NCBI GenBank assembly: GCA_964408955.1
Contig: CAYPBK010000041.1
Coordinates: 1 to 21,084, forward strand
Direction of reading: 5' to 3'
DNA from: JAAYKT01 sp964408955
GTDB taxonomy: Bacteria > Bacillota > Clostridia > Lutisporales > Lutisporaceae
DNA length: 21,084 bases
Position 1 is the first letter of the stretch; every line of letters begins with the position of its first letter. Shown one piece after another: positions 1 to 7,691 of the stretch. Below the pieces are notes generated by a model. That model had not been told where the DNA came from. It made no database searches and worked only from the letters and a program-made list of their open reading frames with translations. The position numbers were made by a program, and so were the translations under genes.

Positions 1-509
1 TGGCGGAGAAAGGTATCATCAGCGGCAAAGACGAAAAAACCTTTGATGCCGATGCCACCATGACCCGGGCGGAGTTTGCTGCCATCGTAGTGAGGGCTTT
101 AGGTTTGACCCCTATAAGCAACAATGCCTTTGAGGACGTGTCGCCGGAGCTTTGGTATGGACCTTATGTAGGTACGGCAAATTTCTATGGTATTGTGGAG
201 GGTAAGGCAGCCGCTGTTTTTAACCCTTTGGGCACTATAACTCGTGAGGGAGCCGGAGTTATGGCAGCCAGGGCGGCAAAGCTTGCCGGAATGGAGACCA
301 CATTATCAGACAATGAAGTACGGGATATACTGGCACAATTCCCGGATTATATTTCTTCCTCAGGCTGGGCTCGATCATCGCTGGCTTTTTGTTATAGAGA
401 AGGTTTTTTAAACCAAGAGGATATAGACATTCGACCAAAGAAACCTGTAAAGCGATATGAAATAGCCAAAATGCTATATAAGCTTTTAGCGGAAGCAAAT
501 CTTCTGTAA
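1..509 (+). CDS. SLH-domain surface protein, C-terminal part (5' end outside window)
   Basis: The reading frame is open from the left edge, with full codons from base 3, so the first in-frame ATG at 60 is internal and not the start. About 168 residues are visible. They form the end of one S-layer homology domain (GIISGK, TMTRAEFA), a complete second one (FEDVSPELWY ... ITREGAGVMAARA) and a degenerate third (PDYISSSGWA ... VKRYEIAKMLYKLL). SLH triplets bind pyruvylated secondary cell-wall polymer and hold proteins on the outer face of Gram-positive envelopes. The missing N-terminal part decides the real function. The stop is 3 nt before the next gene's first ATG, so it is probably co-transcribed with the DUF4430/ECF genes. 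A related arrangement would place an alpha/alpha-barrel (prenyltransferase-like) or DUF4430 region in front of the SLH domains, but that is inference. The SLH call is firm; the role is unknown. Confidence 0.9.
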   Translation, partial: AEKGIISGKDEKTFDADATMTRAEFAAIVVRALGLTPISNNAFEDVSPELWYGPYVGTANFYGIVEGKAAAVFNPLGTITREGAGVMAARAAKLAGMETTLSDNEVRDILAQFPDYISSSGWARSSLAFCYREGFLNQEDIDIRPKKPVKRYEIAKMLYKLLAEANLL

Positions 510-524
510 AGGATGGTTTTGGCA

Positions 525-1307
525 ATGAATAAAAATAGAAATAAAATAATATGGGCTGTACTTATCTTTACAATACTTACTGCCACGTATTTCTACGGCG
601 GCAGCTATGCTAAGACTGATAAAGACAGTACACCCGTTGATGTTAAAGATGAAGAGGTTTCAGGGAATATAGATTCTCCCCTTCCTGACAGAGATAGAGA
701 TATCACCCTTGGGATAGAAAAAGAGAATGAAGTAGATGATAAACCTAATGAAGAATCTGCAAATGATTTCGGGAAACAAGGTGTAGTTCTTGATGAAAAA
801 ACAGGCAAGGACAAATACCTGACTGAACCTGTGCCCGAGGGTAAGCCTATACCTGTGGAGCCTGAGGAAATAATAACAGGGGACAAAGCTTACACCGCCG
901 TTTTGTCTGTCAGGTGCGATATTCTTATAGATAATATGAAGCATCTGGACAAGGAAAAGTGGGAATTGGTGCCGGAGGACGGAGTTATTTTTCCCCCTTC
1001 AGAAGTAATCTTTTACGAGGGGGAAAGTGTGTTTAACCTCTTGCACCGCGAGATGAAGAAAAATAAAATTCATTTTGAATTTCGTAATACTCCTATTTAC
1101 AATAGCGCCTATATACGGGGAATCTCCAATTTATATGAACTTGATGCAGGGGAGCTCTCCGGATGGGTTTATAGTGTAAACAGCTGGTTTCCCAATTATG
1201 GCTGCTCCCGTTATCAATTGACTGAAGGTGATGCTGTGGAATGGGTCTATACATTGGACCTGGGGCGGGATGTAAGCGGATATAATGTCATGGAGGATCA
1301 ACGATGA
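525..1307 (+). CDS. Membrane-anchored DUF4430 (transcobalamin-like C-terminal domain) protein
   Basis: About 260 residues. I chose ATG 525 because the Shine-Dalgarno-like AAAGG at 508-512 abuts the ATG at 513 but sits about 12 nt from 525; the 513 start would add only four residues. A single N-terminal hydrophobic segment (residues ~9-24) follows lysine/arginine residues and acts as signal peptide or anchor; there is no lipobox cysteine. An acidic, proline-rich linker (~30-115) leads to a globular domain from ~123 to ~253. That domain carries the DUF4430 hallmarks: FYEGESVFNLL, YIRGISNLYE, GELSGWVYSVN, and a C-terminal YGCSRYQL-EGD-VEW-YT-DLG block. DUF4430 is related to the C-terminal beta domain of transcobalamin and intrinsic factor, which helps enclose cobalamin. 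It overlaps EcfT by 4 nt (ATGA). I infer a cell-surface ligand-capture subunit feeding the ECF transporter. The family call is confident; the ligand is inferred. Confidence 0.82.
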   Translation: MNKNRNKIIWAVLIFTILTATYFYGGSYAKTDKDSTPVDVKDEEVSGNIDSPLPDRDRDITLGIEKENEVDDKPNEESANDFGKQGVVLDEKTGKDKYLTEPVPEGKPIPVEPEEIITGDKAYTAVLSVRCDILIDNMKHLDKEKWELVPEDGVIFPPSEVIFYEGESVFNLLHREMKKNKIHFEFRNTPIYNSAYIRGISNLYELDAGELSGWVYSVNSWFPNYGCSRYQLTEGDAVEWVYTLDLGRDVSGYNVMEDQR

Positions 1308-2194
1308 AGGACACTTTTTCAACCTATCATCCTTTCGTTAACTTTATATATTTCTCTATGGTTTTAATCTTCTCCATGTTTTTTATGCACCCTGTTTGCC
1401 TCGGAGTTTCTTTGGTCTGCGCTTTTATATATTCAATTTATCTTAACGGTAAAAATGCCATAAAATTTAATTTAAAATATATGTTGCCTATGCTTATCAT
1501 CACCGCTCTTATTAATCCGGCTTTTAACCATGAAGGGGCGACTATACTTACCTATCTGCCTGACGGCAATCCTCTTACTTTGGAGTCTATCACCTATGGT
1601 CTGGCGGCAGCCACTATGCTTATTACCGTGATTTGCTGGTTTTCCTGTTATAACGCAGTCATGACTTCGGATAAATTTGTATATCTATTCGGACGGATTA
1701 TACCTTCCATGTCACTTATTTTATCTATGGTATTGCGTTTTGTACCTCGCTTTAAAGCCCAGCTTGGAGTAGTTGCCAATGCCCAAAGATGCTTGGGACG
1801 GGATGTATCAAAAGGAAGCCTTTTGCAGCGGACCAAGCACGGGATTAGGATACTATCTATAATGGTGACCTGGGCTTTGGAAAACGCTATTGATACGGCG
1901 GATTCTATGAAAAGCCGGGGCTACGGTCTGCCGGGACGCACAGCTTTTTCTATTTATTCCTTTGATAAACGGGATAAATACGCTATGGTTTTCTTTATCC
2001 TTAGCGGTGGATATATTTTAGGAGGAGCTGTGGCGGGGGGATTGTATTGGAGGTATTTTCCTACTATGAAAGGCGTTGGGGTGGGGCTTTATTCCCTCAG
2101 CTTATATTTTACATATATGGCATTATGCATTGCACCGGTAATGATTAATATAAAGGAGGATAGGAAATGGACAGCTATACAATCAAAAATTTAA
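1304..2194 (+). CDS. ecfT: ECF transporter transmembrane T component
   Basis: A 296-residue polytopic membrane protein with hydrophobic segments at ~13-48, ~58-72, ~97-118, ~133-147, ~224-248 and ~258-284. The cytoplasmic part contains the EcfT signature ALENAIDTADSMKSRGYG (residues 191-208) followed by LPGRTAF. Its S-R-G (204-206) corresponds to the Ala-Arg-Gly coupling motif that docks into the grooves of the ATPase subunits. The upstream coupling segment is NAQRCLGRD (159-167). In ECF transporters this subunit transmits ATP-driven movement to the toppling, substrate-binding S component. The start overlaps the DUF4430 stop as ATGA and its own end overlaps the next gene by 28 nt, so the three products are translationally coupled. 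A dedicated system is expected because ATPases and an S component are encoded immediately downstream. Confidence 0.93.
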   Translation: MKDTFSTYHPFVNFIYFSMVLIFSMFFMHPVCLGVSLVCAFIYSIYLNGKNAIKFNLKYMLPMLIITALINPAFNHEGATILTYLPDGNPLTLESITYGLAAATMLITVICWFSCYNAVMTSDKFVYLFGRIIPSMSLILSMVLRFVPRFKAQLGVVANAQRCLGRDVSKGSLLQRTKHGIRILSIMVTWALENAIDTADSMKSRGYGLPGRTAFSIYSFDKRDKYAMVFFILSGGYILGGAVAGGLYWRYFPTMKGVGVGLYSLSLYFTYMALCIAPVMINIKEDRKWTAIQSKI

Positions 2195-4698
2195 GCTTTT
2201 CCTATCCTGAGGAGGAAAGGGAGGTAATCAAAAACCTGTCCTTTTCCATCAGGCAAGGGGAATTCGTCACTCTTGTCGGCCCTTCCGGCTGCGGTAAGAC
2301 TACATTTCTTCGGCAGTTAAAAACCGTGCTTGCGCCTTATGGTGATAAAAGAGGAGAGATATTATTCGAAGGCACAAGATTATCGGAGTTGGATCAGCGG
2401 GCTCAAAGCTCTAAAATAGGGTTTGTAATGCAGTCCCCGGAAAACCAGATTGTTACCGACAAGGTGTGGCATGAGCTGGCCTTTGGGCTTGAAAGCCTTG
2501 GTTTTGACACCCCTTCTATCAGACTACGAGTGGCAGAAATGGCATCATTTTTCGGAATACAAGAATGGTTTTATAAAAATGTGACGGAGCTGTCCGGGGG
2601 ACAAAAGCAGCTTTTAAATCTGGCATCCATCATGGTCATGCAGCCTTCCGTACTTATTTTAGATGAGCCTACAGGGCAGCTAGACCCTATTGCTGCGGGA
2701 GAATTCTTGAACACCTTAGGCAAAATAAATAGGGAGCTGGGAACCACCATTATCCTTACCGAGCATCGGCTGGAAGAGGTTTTTCCTCTTTCCGACAGGG
2801 TTTTGGTGATGGATGAAGGAAAGCTTATTTGCGATGGCACTCCTGAGGATGTGGGTAAGCTTTTGAAAGAGATGGAGCATGGAATGTTTCTGGCCATGCC
2901 CACACCTATGCGCATCTATGCGGGAGTTGAAAATGATTTACCCTGTCCTGTTACAGTAAGAGAGGGACGGAGCTGGCTGGACGACTTCTCAGAGACCCAT
3001 CCTTTAGGCGAAATACCGGTAATAGAGGAAAACACCTATGAAAATAGGGGAATACCTGCCGTAGAGTTGGATGAGGTATGGTTTCGCTATGAGAAAGAAT
3101 TGGAGGATGTGCTTAAAGGCCTATCGTTAAAGGTCAATTACGGTGAGTTTTATGCGATTTTGGGGGGAAATGCCACGGGAAAGACTACAGCCCTTTCTAT
3201 GATATCAGGTATAAATAAGCCTTATCGCGGGAAAGTGATGATAAATAGTCAGGATATATCTAAAATTGAGAATAAAGAAATCTATCAAGGAGTTTTAGGA
3301 GTGCTTCCTCAAAATCCACAATCAATATTCGCAAGGAAAACTGTGGAGGAAGAGCTCTATGAAATGCTTTCTCATAAAGAATGGGATAAGAGGGATAAAG
3401 AAAAGAAAGTAAAGGAGATAACAAAGCTATGTCGCTTGGAGGAACTCCTTCTTAGACATCCTTATGATTTATCCGGCGGAGAACAGCAGCGGGCGGCACT
3501 TGCTAAGGTATTGCTGTCTGAGCCAAAAATCCTTCTACTTGATGAGCCTACTAAAGGATTGGATGGGGAATTTAAAAGAGAGTTTGCTCAAATATTATAC
3601 AATTTGTTAAGAAAAGGTGTTGCTATTATCATGGTTAGCCATGATATTGAATTTTGTGCTGTGTATGCCCATAGCTGCGCCATGTTTTTTGACGGAAATA
3701 TAGTCAGTGGGGATACTCCGCGGCAATTTTTTTCCGGTAACAGCTTTTATACTACTGCTGCCAATAGAATGGCGCGGCATAGGCTTCCCAAAGCTGTTAC
3801 TCCTGAGGATGTTATTGTGGCATGCGGAGGAGACGGAGTGCCTTTTAAGATAAAGGAGCCGGAAGATTATAATAAAGACGATGATCCTCAAGAAGAATCT
3901 GATGAGGGTGATAGGGGGGGCAAGAGCGGAAAAATAGTTTCTTGGCATAAAAATAATGATACTATAGCCAATGAGCAAACAGAGAGGGAGAAAAGGAAGC
4001 TTTCTAAGCGTACTAAGGCTGCCATGGTCATGATTCTCCTGGCAATACCCTTGACTATTTATACGGGAATTTACTATTTGGGGGATAGGAAATATTACTT
4101 TATCAGCATGCTCATAATTTTAGAAACCATGCTGCCCTTTGTCATGATATTTGAAAGCCGCAAGCCCCAAGCCAGGGAGCTTATCGTCATTGCAGTGCTA
4201 TGCGCTATAGCAGTGGCGGGGCGTTCTGCTTTTTTCATGCTGCCTCAGTTTAAACCTGTGGTAGCCATTGTAATAATAGCCGGAGTTGCCTTTGGCGGAG
4301 AAGCGGGATTTTTAGTAGGTGCCGTAACGGGCTTTATATCCAATATGTTTTTAGGTCAGGGACCCTGGACTCCTTGGCAGATGTTTGCCTTTGGCATAAT
4401 AGGATTTTTGGCGGGGGTGCTTTTTCGCAAAGGCTATTTGCGGAGAAACACCATTGCCCTTTGCATATTCGGAGGGCTTGCCGCATTTTTCATATATGGA
4501 GGAATAATGAACCCGGCGGCGGTGCTTATGTATCAGGCTAGACCCAGTATTGAAATGTTTATTTTGGCTTATCTCAGGGGAATTCCTGTCGATTTGGTAC
4601 ATGCTGGGGCCACAGTGGTATTTTTATATTTTATTGCAAAGCCTATGCTGGAAAAGCTGGATAGGATTAAAGTGAAGTATGGTTTGATTGAAATATAA
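2167..4698 (+). CDS. Fused ECF transporter protein: two ABC ATPase domains plus S component
   Basis: 843 residues from ATG 2167, which has AAAGGAGG 6 nt upstream. ABC domain 1 (~1-240): Walker A GPSGCGKTT 38-46, Q-loop Q89, signature LSGGQ 142-146, Walker B LILDEP 163-168, switch H200. ABC domain 2 (~298-530): Walker A GGNATGKTT 333-341, signature LSGGE 435-439, Walker B LLLDEP 456-461, H492. Both sites look catalytically complete. A charged linker (~560-615) leads to a hydrophobic domain (~617-843) with about six membrane segments. It carries RSAFFMLPQFKP, FGGEAGFLVGAVTGFISN and GQGPWTPWQM, which I recognise as an ECF S-component type resembling CbrT-like putative cobalamin transporters. ECF A, A' and S subunits are normally separate; joining all three in one chain is unusual. 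The linker contains a G7 run at 3914-3920, where a one-base slip in either direction would end translation within about a dozen codons, after the second ABC domain. Substrate assignment is tentative. Confidence 0.88.
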   Translation: MDSYTIKNLSFSYPEEEREVIKNLSFSIRQGEFVTLVGPSGCGKTTFLRQLKTVLAPYGDKRGEILFEGTRLSELDQRAQSSKIGFVMQSPENQIVTDKVWHELAFGLESLGFDTPSIRLRVAEMASFFGIQEWFYKNVTELSGGQKQLLNLASIMVMQPSVLILDEPTGQLDPIAAGEFLNTLGKINRELGTTIILTEHRLEEVFPLSDRVLVMDEGKLICDGTPEDVGKLLKEMEHGMFLAMPTPMRIYAGVENDLPCPVTVREGRSWLDDFSETHPLGEIPVIEENTYENRGIPAVELDEVWFRYEKELEDVLKGLSLKVNYGEFYAILGGNATGKTTALSMISGINKPYRGKVMINSQDISKIENKEIYQGVLGVLPQNPQSIFARKTVEEELYEMLSHKEWDKRDKEKKVKEITKLCRLEELLLRHPYDLSGGEQQRAALAKVLLSEPKILLLDEPTKGLDGEFKREFAQILYNLLRKGVAIIMVSHDIEFCAVYAHSCAMFFDGNIVSGDTPRQFFSGNSFYTTAANRMARHRLPKAVTPEDVIVACGGDGVPFKIKEPEDYNKDDDPQEESDEGDRGGKSGKIVSWHKNNDTIANEQTEREKRKLSKRTKAAMVMILLAIPLTIYTGIYYLGDRKYYFISMLIILETMLPFVMIFESRKPQARELIVIAVLCAIAVAGRSAFFMLPQFKPVVAIVIIAGVAFGGEAGFLVGAVTGFISNMFLGQGPWTPWQMFAFGIIGFLAGVLFRKGYLRRNTIALCIFGGLAAFFIYGGIMNPAAVLMYQARPSIEMFILAYLRGIPVDLVHAGATVVFLYFIAKPMLEKLDRIKVKYGLIEI

Positions 4699-4804
4699 AG
4701 TAATAAAAAAAGTAGAAGGAAGCTCCTTTGTTGCACTTGGAGAGAATTATTATCTTATTTTGGTTTGGTAAAATATCTGATATTAGTATTAGGATGGTGA
4801 TGTA

Positions 4805-7324
4805 ATGAATTATTACCCTCATTTAAATGACATTTTTATTAACGAACGTTTAAAAAGACAGTTAGAAGAGGTTGACAGATATTCAATCATCACAGTAATT
4901 GCACCAATGGGCTTTGGAAAGACTACTGCACTAAGCTGGTGGGCAAAGAACAAGCAAAGAATTAATCCGGATGCAGTAATATTGAGGCAGATAATTGCTA
5001 CGGACAGCCCCACGGACTTTTGGCACGGGTTCTGCAGAGCATTTAAGAATTATCCAGAACTGAGCGAGCAATTGAAAGCACTAGGTTATCCGGAGGATAC
5101 CGGTTCAGTTTCAGTTCTGGCTGAGCTTCTCGGCGATGCTTTAAATAACAGCAATAGCTCGATTTATTACATTTTAGATGATCTACATATTTTAATACAA
5201 AAGTCTTTAACAGCGATGCTTTTCTTTTTATCCCAAGGTTTACCGGATAATGTGCATATAATCTTATTATCTCGAAATCAGATTTTTGGCGAAGAAGGAA
5301 GAATGCGTCTGGGCAATCGACTATATGAAATAGGAATAGAAGATTTGCGGTTTACAAAAGATGAGGTTGTATTATATGCACAACGTTGCCGACTTAAGGT
5401 ATTGGCTAATGAGCTTAAGACTCTTGCGGAGCTTAGTGAGGGATGGGTCTCTATGATTTATCTTAACTTTAAATCCTATGTTCAAAGTGGGCATTGGCTT
5501 TCCAGCACGTCTGATATATTTACGCTGATTGATGAGGTTCTTTTGGAACCATTGCCCCGACAACAAAAGGAGTTTTTGATTCTTATCGGTATTGCAGACG
5601 AGTTTACAGAGCCTCAGGCTATCTTTTTATGGCAACAGGAAAACGGAGAGGATTTATTAAACAGTCTTTCTAAAAACAATGCGTTTATTACAAAAAATGA
5701 TAGTGGCATATACCGCTATCACCATATGTTACGCGAATGTGTACGACAAAAGTTTAGTGAAAAACCGAAGGAATACCGTATAAATAGCTATGAAAGACTT
5801 GGGAATTGGCATTTGAAACAACAGGAATACATACCTGCATATTTTGCATTCGCAAAGGCTGAGCAATGGGATAGGCTTCTTGTTGTTTTGGAGAGGGATA
5901 AGGCAAAAAGCCTGAATAGCGAGCATAGCCAAGAGTTTTTCACCTGGATGCAGGCGTGTCCCGAGACGCTTTTGGTAAGACATCCTTTTGCGATTGTAGT
6001 GTGTATGGTAAAGATGTTCTCTTTTCACAATATACCGGAAATCAAACGTATGAAAAGCTTACTGCTAAAAGCCCTTGAACAGGATACAGCTTTAACCCCG
6101 CAGGAGCATGATAATCTTTTAGGGGATGCCGAGCTTTCAGAGAGCTTCCTATGCTACAATGATATTTCCGCTATGAGCGCTTATCATCGCAGAGCTTGTG
6201 CACTTTTAAGCCGCACCTCCCTTAGTGTGGACCCAAAAGGATCATGGACATTCTCCGCTCCTTCTGTTTTTATGATGTATCACCGGGGTATTGGCAAAGC
6301 GGATAGTGAGAATATAGAGATGAAAGAGTGCATGCCTTATTATTATCAAGTATCGGATGGACATGGCAATGGTGCGGAGCATTCTTTTGCCGCAGACTTA
6401 TATTATGAGCGGGGCCGGTTGATTGATGCTGACATTGCAAATCGTATGGCAATGTCGGCAGCAAGAAGAAAAGAACAGTTCAGCATCATGCTCTGCAGTG
6501 AGTTTCTTTCAATGCGAATGGACCTGTTTCAAGGGAATTATGAATCTATGACTAAAAGTATATCTGATAGTCGGGATTGGCTTCATCGTGAGAGGCAGTA
6601 TACCCTGCTTAACACTTTGGATATGTGTCAGGGTTTCCTCTATGCGTTGATTGGTTATCCTTCGGCTGCACCCGAATGGTTTGCGCAGGGACGGCTGCAT
6701 GAGGCATTAGTGATGTTTCCTGCGACACCGATGCTGCATACCTTTTATAATCAGCTGTTAATTGCTAAAGAGGAGTGGACTCAGGTTTTGTCCCGTCAGG
6801 GAGAATGTGAAAAGCTGTACGGTGTTTACAACAATGTGCAATGCGAAATATGGTTATATATTCAGCTTGCCGTGGCTTATGAACAAATCGGAAGGACCAA
6901 ACAGGCGCAAGGAATGTTAAAGGAAGCCCTTGATAGGGCACTGCCTGACGGAATTATTATGCCCTTTGCGGAAAGTGGATTCTATATTACTGAGCTGTTG
7001 AGCGGGTTTAGAGACGAAGGCGTATATGCGGATGAAATTGGCAGTATTCTGCCATTGGCTATTCAGTTTTGTAATGTCAGGAGTAATATACGCCGGATGA
7101 TTTATAGCGGAATTGAAACTTACGGGTTATCAGAACGGGAACTTCAGGTTGTCCGGCTCGCCGCACTGCGAAAAACAAATTCGGAAATTGCAAAGGAGCT
7201 TTATTTAGCTGAGGGAACAGTACGGAATCAGCTTTCAAGAATTTATGACAAGATGGGAATCAAGGGGGAAGGCAAAAATAAGCGCTTTGTCTTGGAGGAA
7301 TTTCTTAAAATAGAAAAGAAGTGA
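4805..7324 (+). CDS. MalT-like LuxR-family transcriptional regulator (STAND ATPase), paralogue 1
   Basis: 839 residues. The start ATG 4805 has AGGATGG about 8 nt upstream. An N-terminal NTPase module shows Walker A APMGFGKTT (33-41), Walker B YYILDD (121-126), a sensor-like LLSR (154-157) and the SEGW motif (211-214) typical of MalT-type STAND proteins. A winged-helix/arm region follows, then a helical TPR-like sensor region (~330-750). The C-terminal LuxR HTH (~775-833) contains LSERELQVVRLAA, EIAKELYLAEGTVRNQLSRIY and DKMGI. By family knowledge, such proteins oligomerise on ATP and inducer binding and activate transcription. It is 106 nt after the ECF operon and directly before the DUF2442/pore-former pair, so either could be a target; the inducer is unknown. 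It shares a distinctive block (WTF-xx-PS, ECMP at 508-511, GHGNG at 519-523) with the regulator at 18159-20615. Confidence 0.92.
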   Translation: MNYYPHLNDIFINERLKRQLEEVDRYSIITVIAPMGFGKTTALSWWAKNKQRINPDAVILRQIIATDSPTDFWHGFCRAFKNYPELSEQLKALGYPEDTGSVSVLAELLGDALNNSNSSIYYILDDLHILIQKSLTAMLFFLSQGLPDNVHIILLSRNQIFGEEGRMRLGNRLYEIGIEDLRFTKDEVVLYAQRCRLKVLANELKTLAELSEGWVSMIYLNFKSYVQSGHWLSSTSDIFTLIDEVLLEPLPRQQKEFLILIGIADEFTEPQAIFLWQQENGEDLLNSLSKNNAFITKNDSGIYRYHHMLRECVRQKFSEKPKEYRINSYERLGNWHLKQQEYIPAYFAFAKAEQWDRLLVVLERDKAKSLNSEHSQEFFTWMQACPETLLVRHPFAIVVCMVKMFSFHNIPEIKRMKSLLLKALEQDTALTPQEHDNLLGDAELSESFLCYNDISAMSAYHRRACALLSRTSLSVDPKGSWTFSAPSVFMMYHRGIGKADSENIEMKECMPYYYQVSDGHGNGAEHSFAADLYYERGRLIDADIANRMAMSAARRKEQFSIMLCSEFLSMRMDLFQGNYESMTKSISDSRDWLHRERQYTLLNTLDMCQGFLYALIGYPSAAPEWFAQGRLHEALVMFPATPMLHTFYNQLLIAKEEWTQVLSRQGECEKLYGVYNNVQCEIWLYIQLAVAYEQIGRTKQAQGMLKEALDRALPDGIIMPFAESGFYITELLSGFRDEGVYADEIGSILPLAIQFCNVRSNIRRMIYSGIETYGLSERELQVVRLAALRKTNSEIAKELYLAEGTVRNQLSRIYDKMGIKGEGKNKRFVLEEFLKIEKK

Positions 7325-7335
7325 CAAAAGGTCAC
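7321..7335. repeat. Small perfect inverted repeat over the regulator stop codon
   Basis: GTGAC-AAAAG-GTCAC: 5-bp arms around a 5-nt spacer, overlapping the TGA stop at 7322-7324. It may be an operator half-site pair or a small hairpin. It is short enough to be chance. Confidence 0.3.
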
Positions 7336-7340
7336 ACTAC

Positions 7341-7392
7341 AAAATAAAAACACCATGTTACCATAATGCAGTATCATGGTGTTTTTATTTTT
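7341..7392. terminator. Strong hairpin terminator after the first regulator
   Basis: A perfect 17-bp stem: left arm 7341-7357 (AAAATAAAAACACCATG), right arm 7375-7391, loop 7358-7374. A-rich and T-rich flanks make it a plausible intrinsic terminator in both directions. It begins only 16 nt after the regulator stop and ends 22 nt before the next gene's ATG, so it could also act as an attenuator for the downstream genes. Confidence 0.8.
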
Positions 7393-7413
7393 AAATGAGG
7401 GGTGGGTGGCATT

Positions 7414-7671
7414 ATGAAAGGACGGCCAATCACTTGTGTAAAAGCTTTGGAAGATGGCATTCTGTTAGTGACCTTCGAAACGGGAAACCATGTTGCAGTG
7501 GACATGAAGCCTAATTTCAAGGGTTTCCGCTTCGGTGCTTTACAAAATTCGGATATCTGGTGCACGGCGGACACTGATGGCGGGTTTGTGTTTTGGTATA
7601 AAAACGGACGGGCGGTGGCCGAGCTGGCCTACCACGAAATCATGAAAATGACTTTAGGGGAGTCTTATTAA
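7414..7671 (+). CDS. Small DUF2442-like protein
   Basis: 85 residues from ATG 7414. A GTG at 7402 is in frame, but it overlaps the GAGGGG ribosome site (7397-7402), which serves the ATG 11 nt downstream better. The sequence alternates short beta strands (ALEDGILLVTFETGN, VAVDMKP) with a C-terminal region (SDIWCTADTDGGFVFW, GRAVAELAYHEIM). This matches the general layout of DUF2442 proteins: an L-V-F-x-x-G strand, a V-D-L/M-x-P segment, then a strand ending in W and a short helix. DUF2442 proteins are small and uncharacterised; many lie beside DUF4160 genes, but none is seen here. It is 20 nt upstream of the large secreted protein and likely shares its transcript. The family call is moderate and the function unknown. 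Confidence 0.6.
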   Translation: MKGRPITCVKALEDGILLVTFETGNHVAVDMKPNFKGFRFGALQNSDIWCTADTDGGFVFWYKNGRAVAELAYHEIMKMTLGESY

Positions 7672-7691
7672 AAATGTAAAAGGAGGTAATT

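Noticed and set aside
60..509. ATG at 60 as the true start of the first gene
   Set aside because: The frame continues open to base 3 with SLH-like residues (AEKGIISGKD) before it, so the gene begins outside the window.
4699..4804. Promoter for regulator 1 (TTGCAC at 4731, TAAAAT at 4769)
   Set aside because: The two elements are 32 nt apart and no partner at 16-18 nt is convincing, so no promoter is called.
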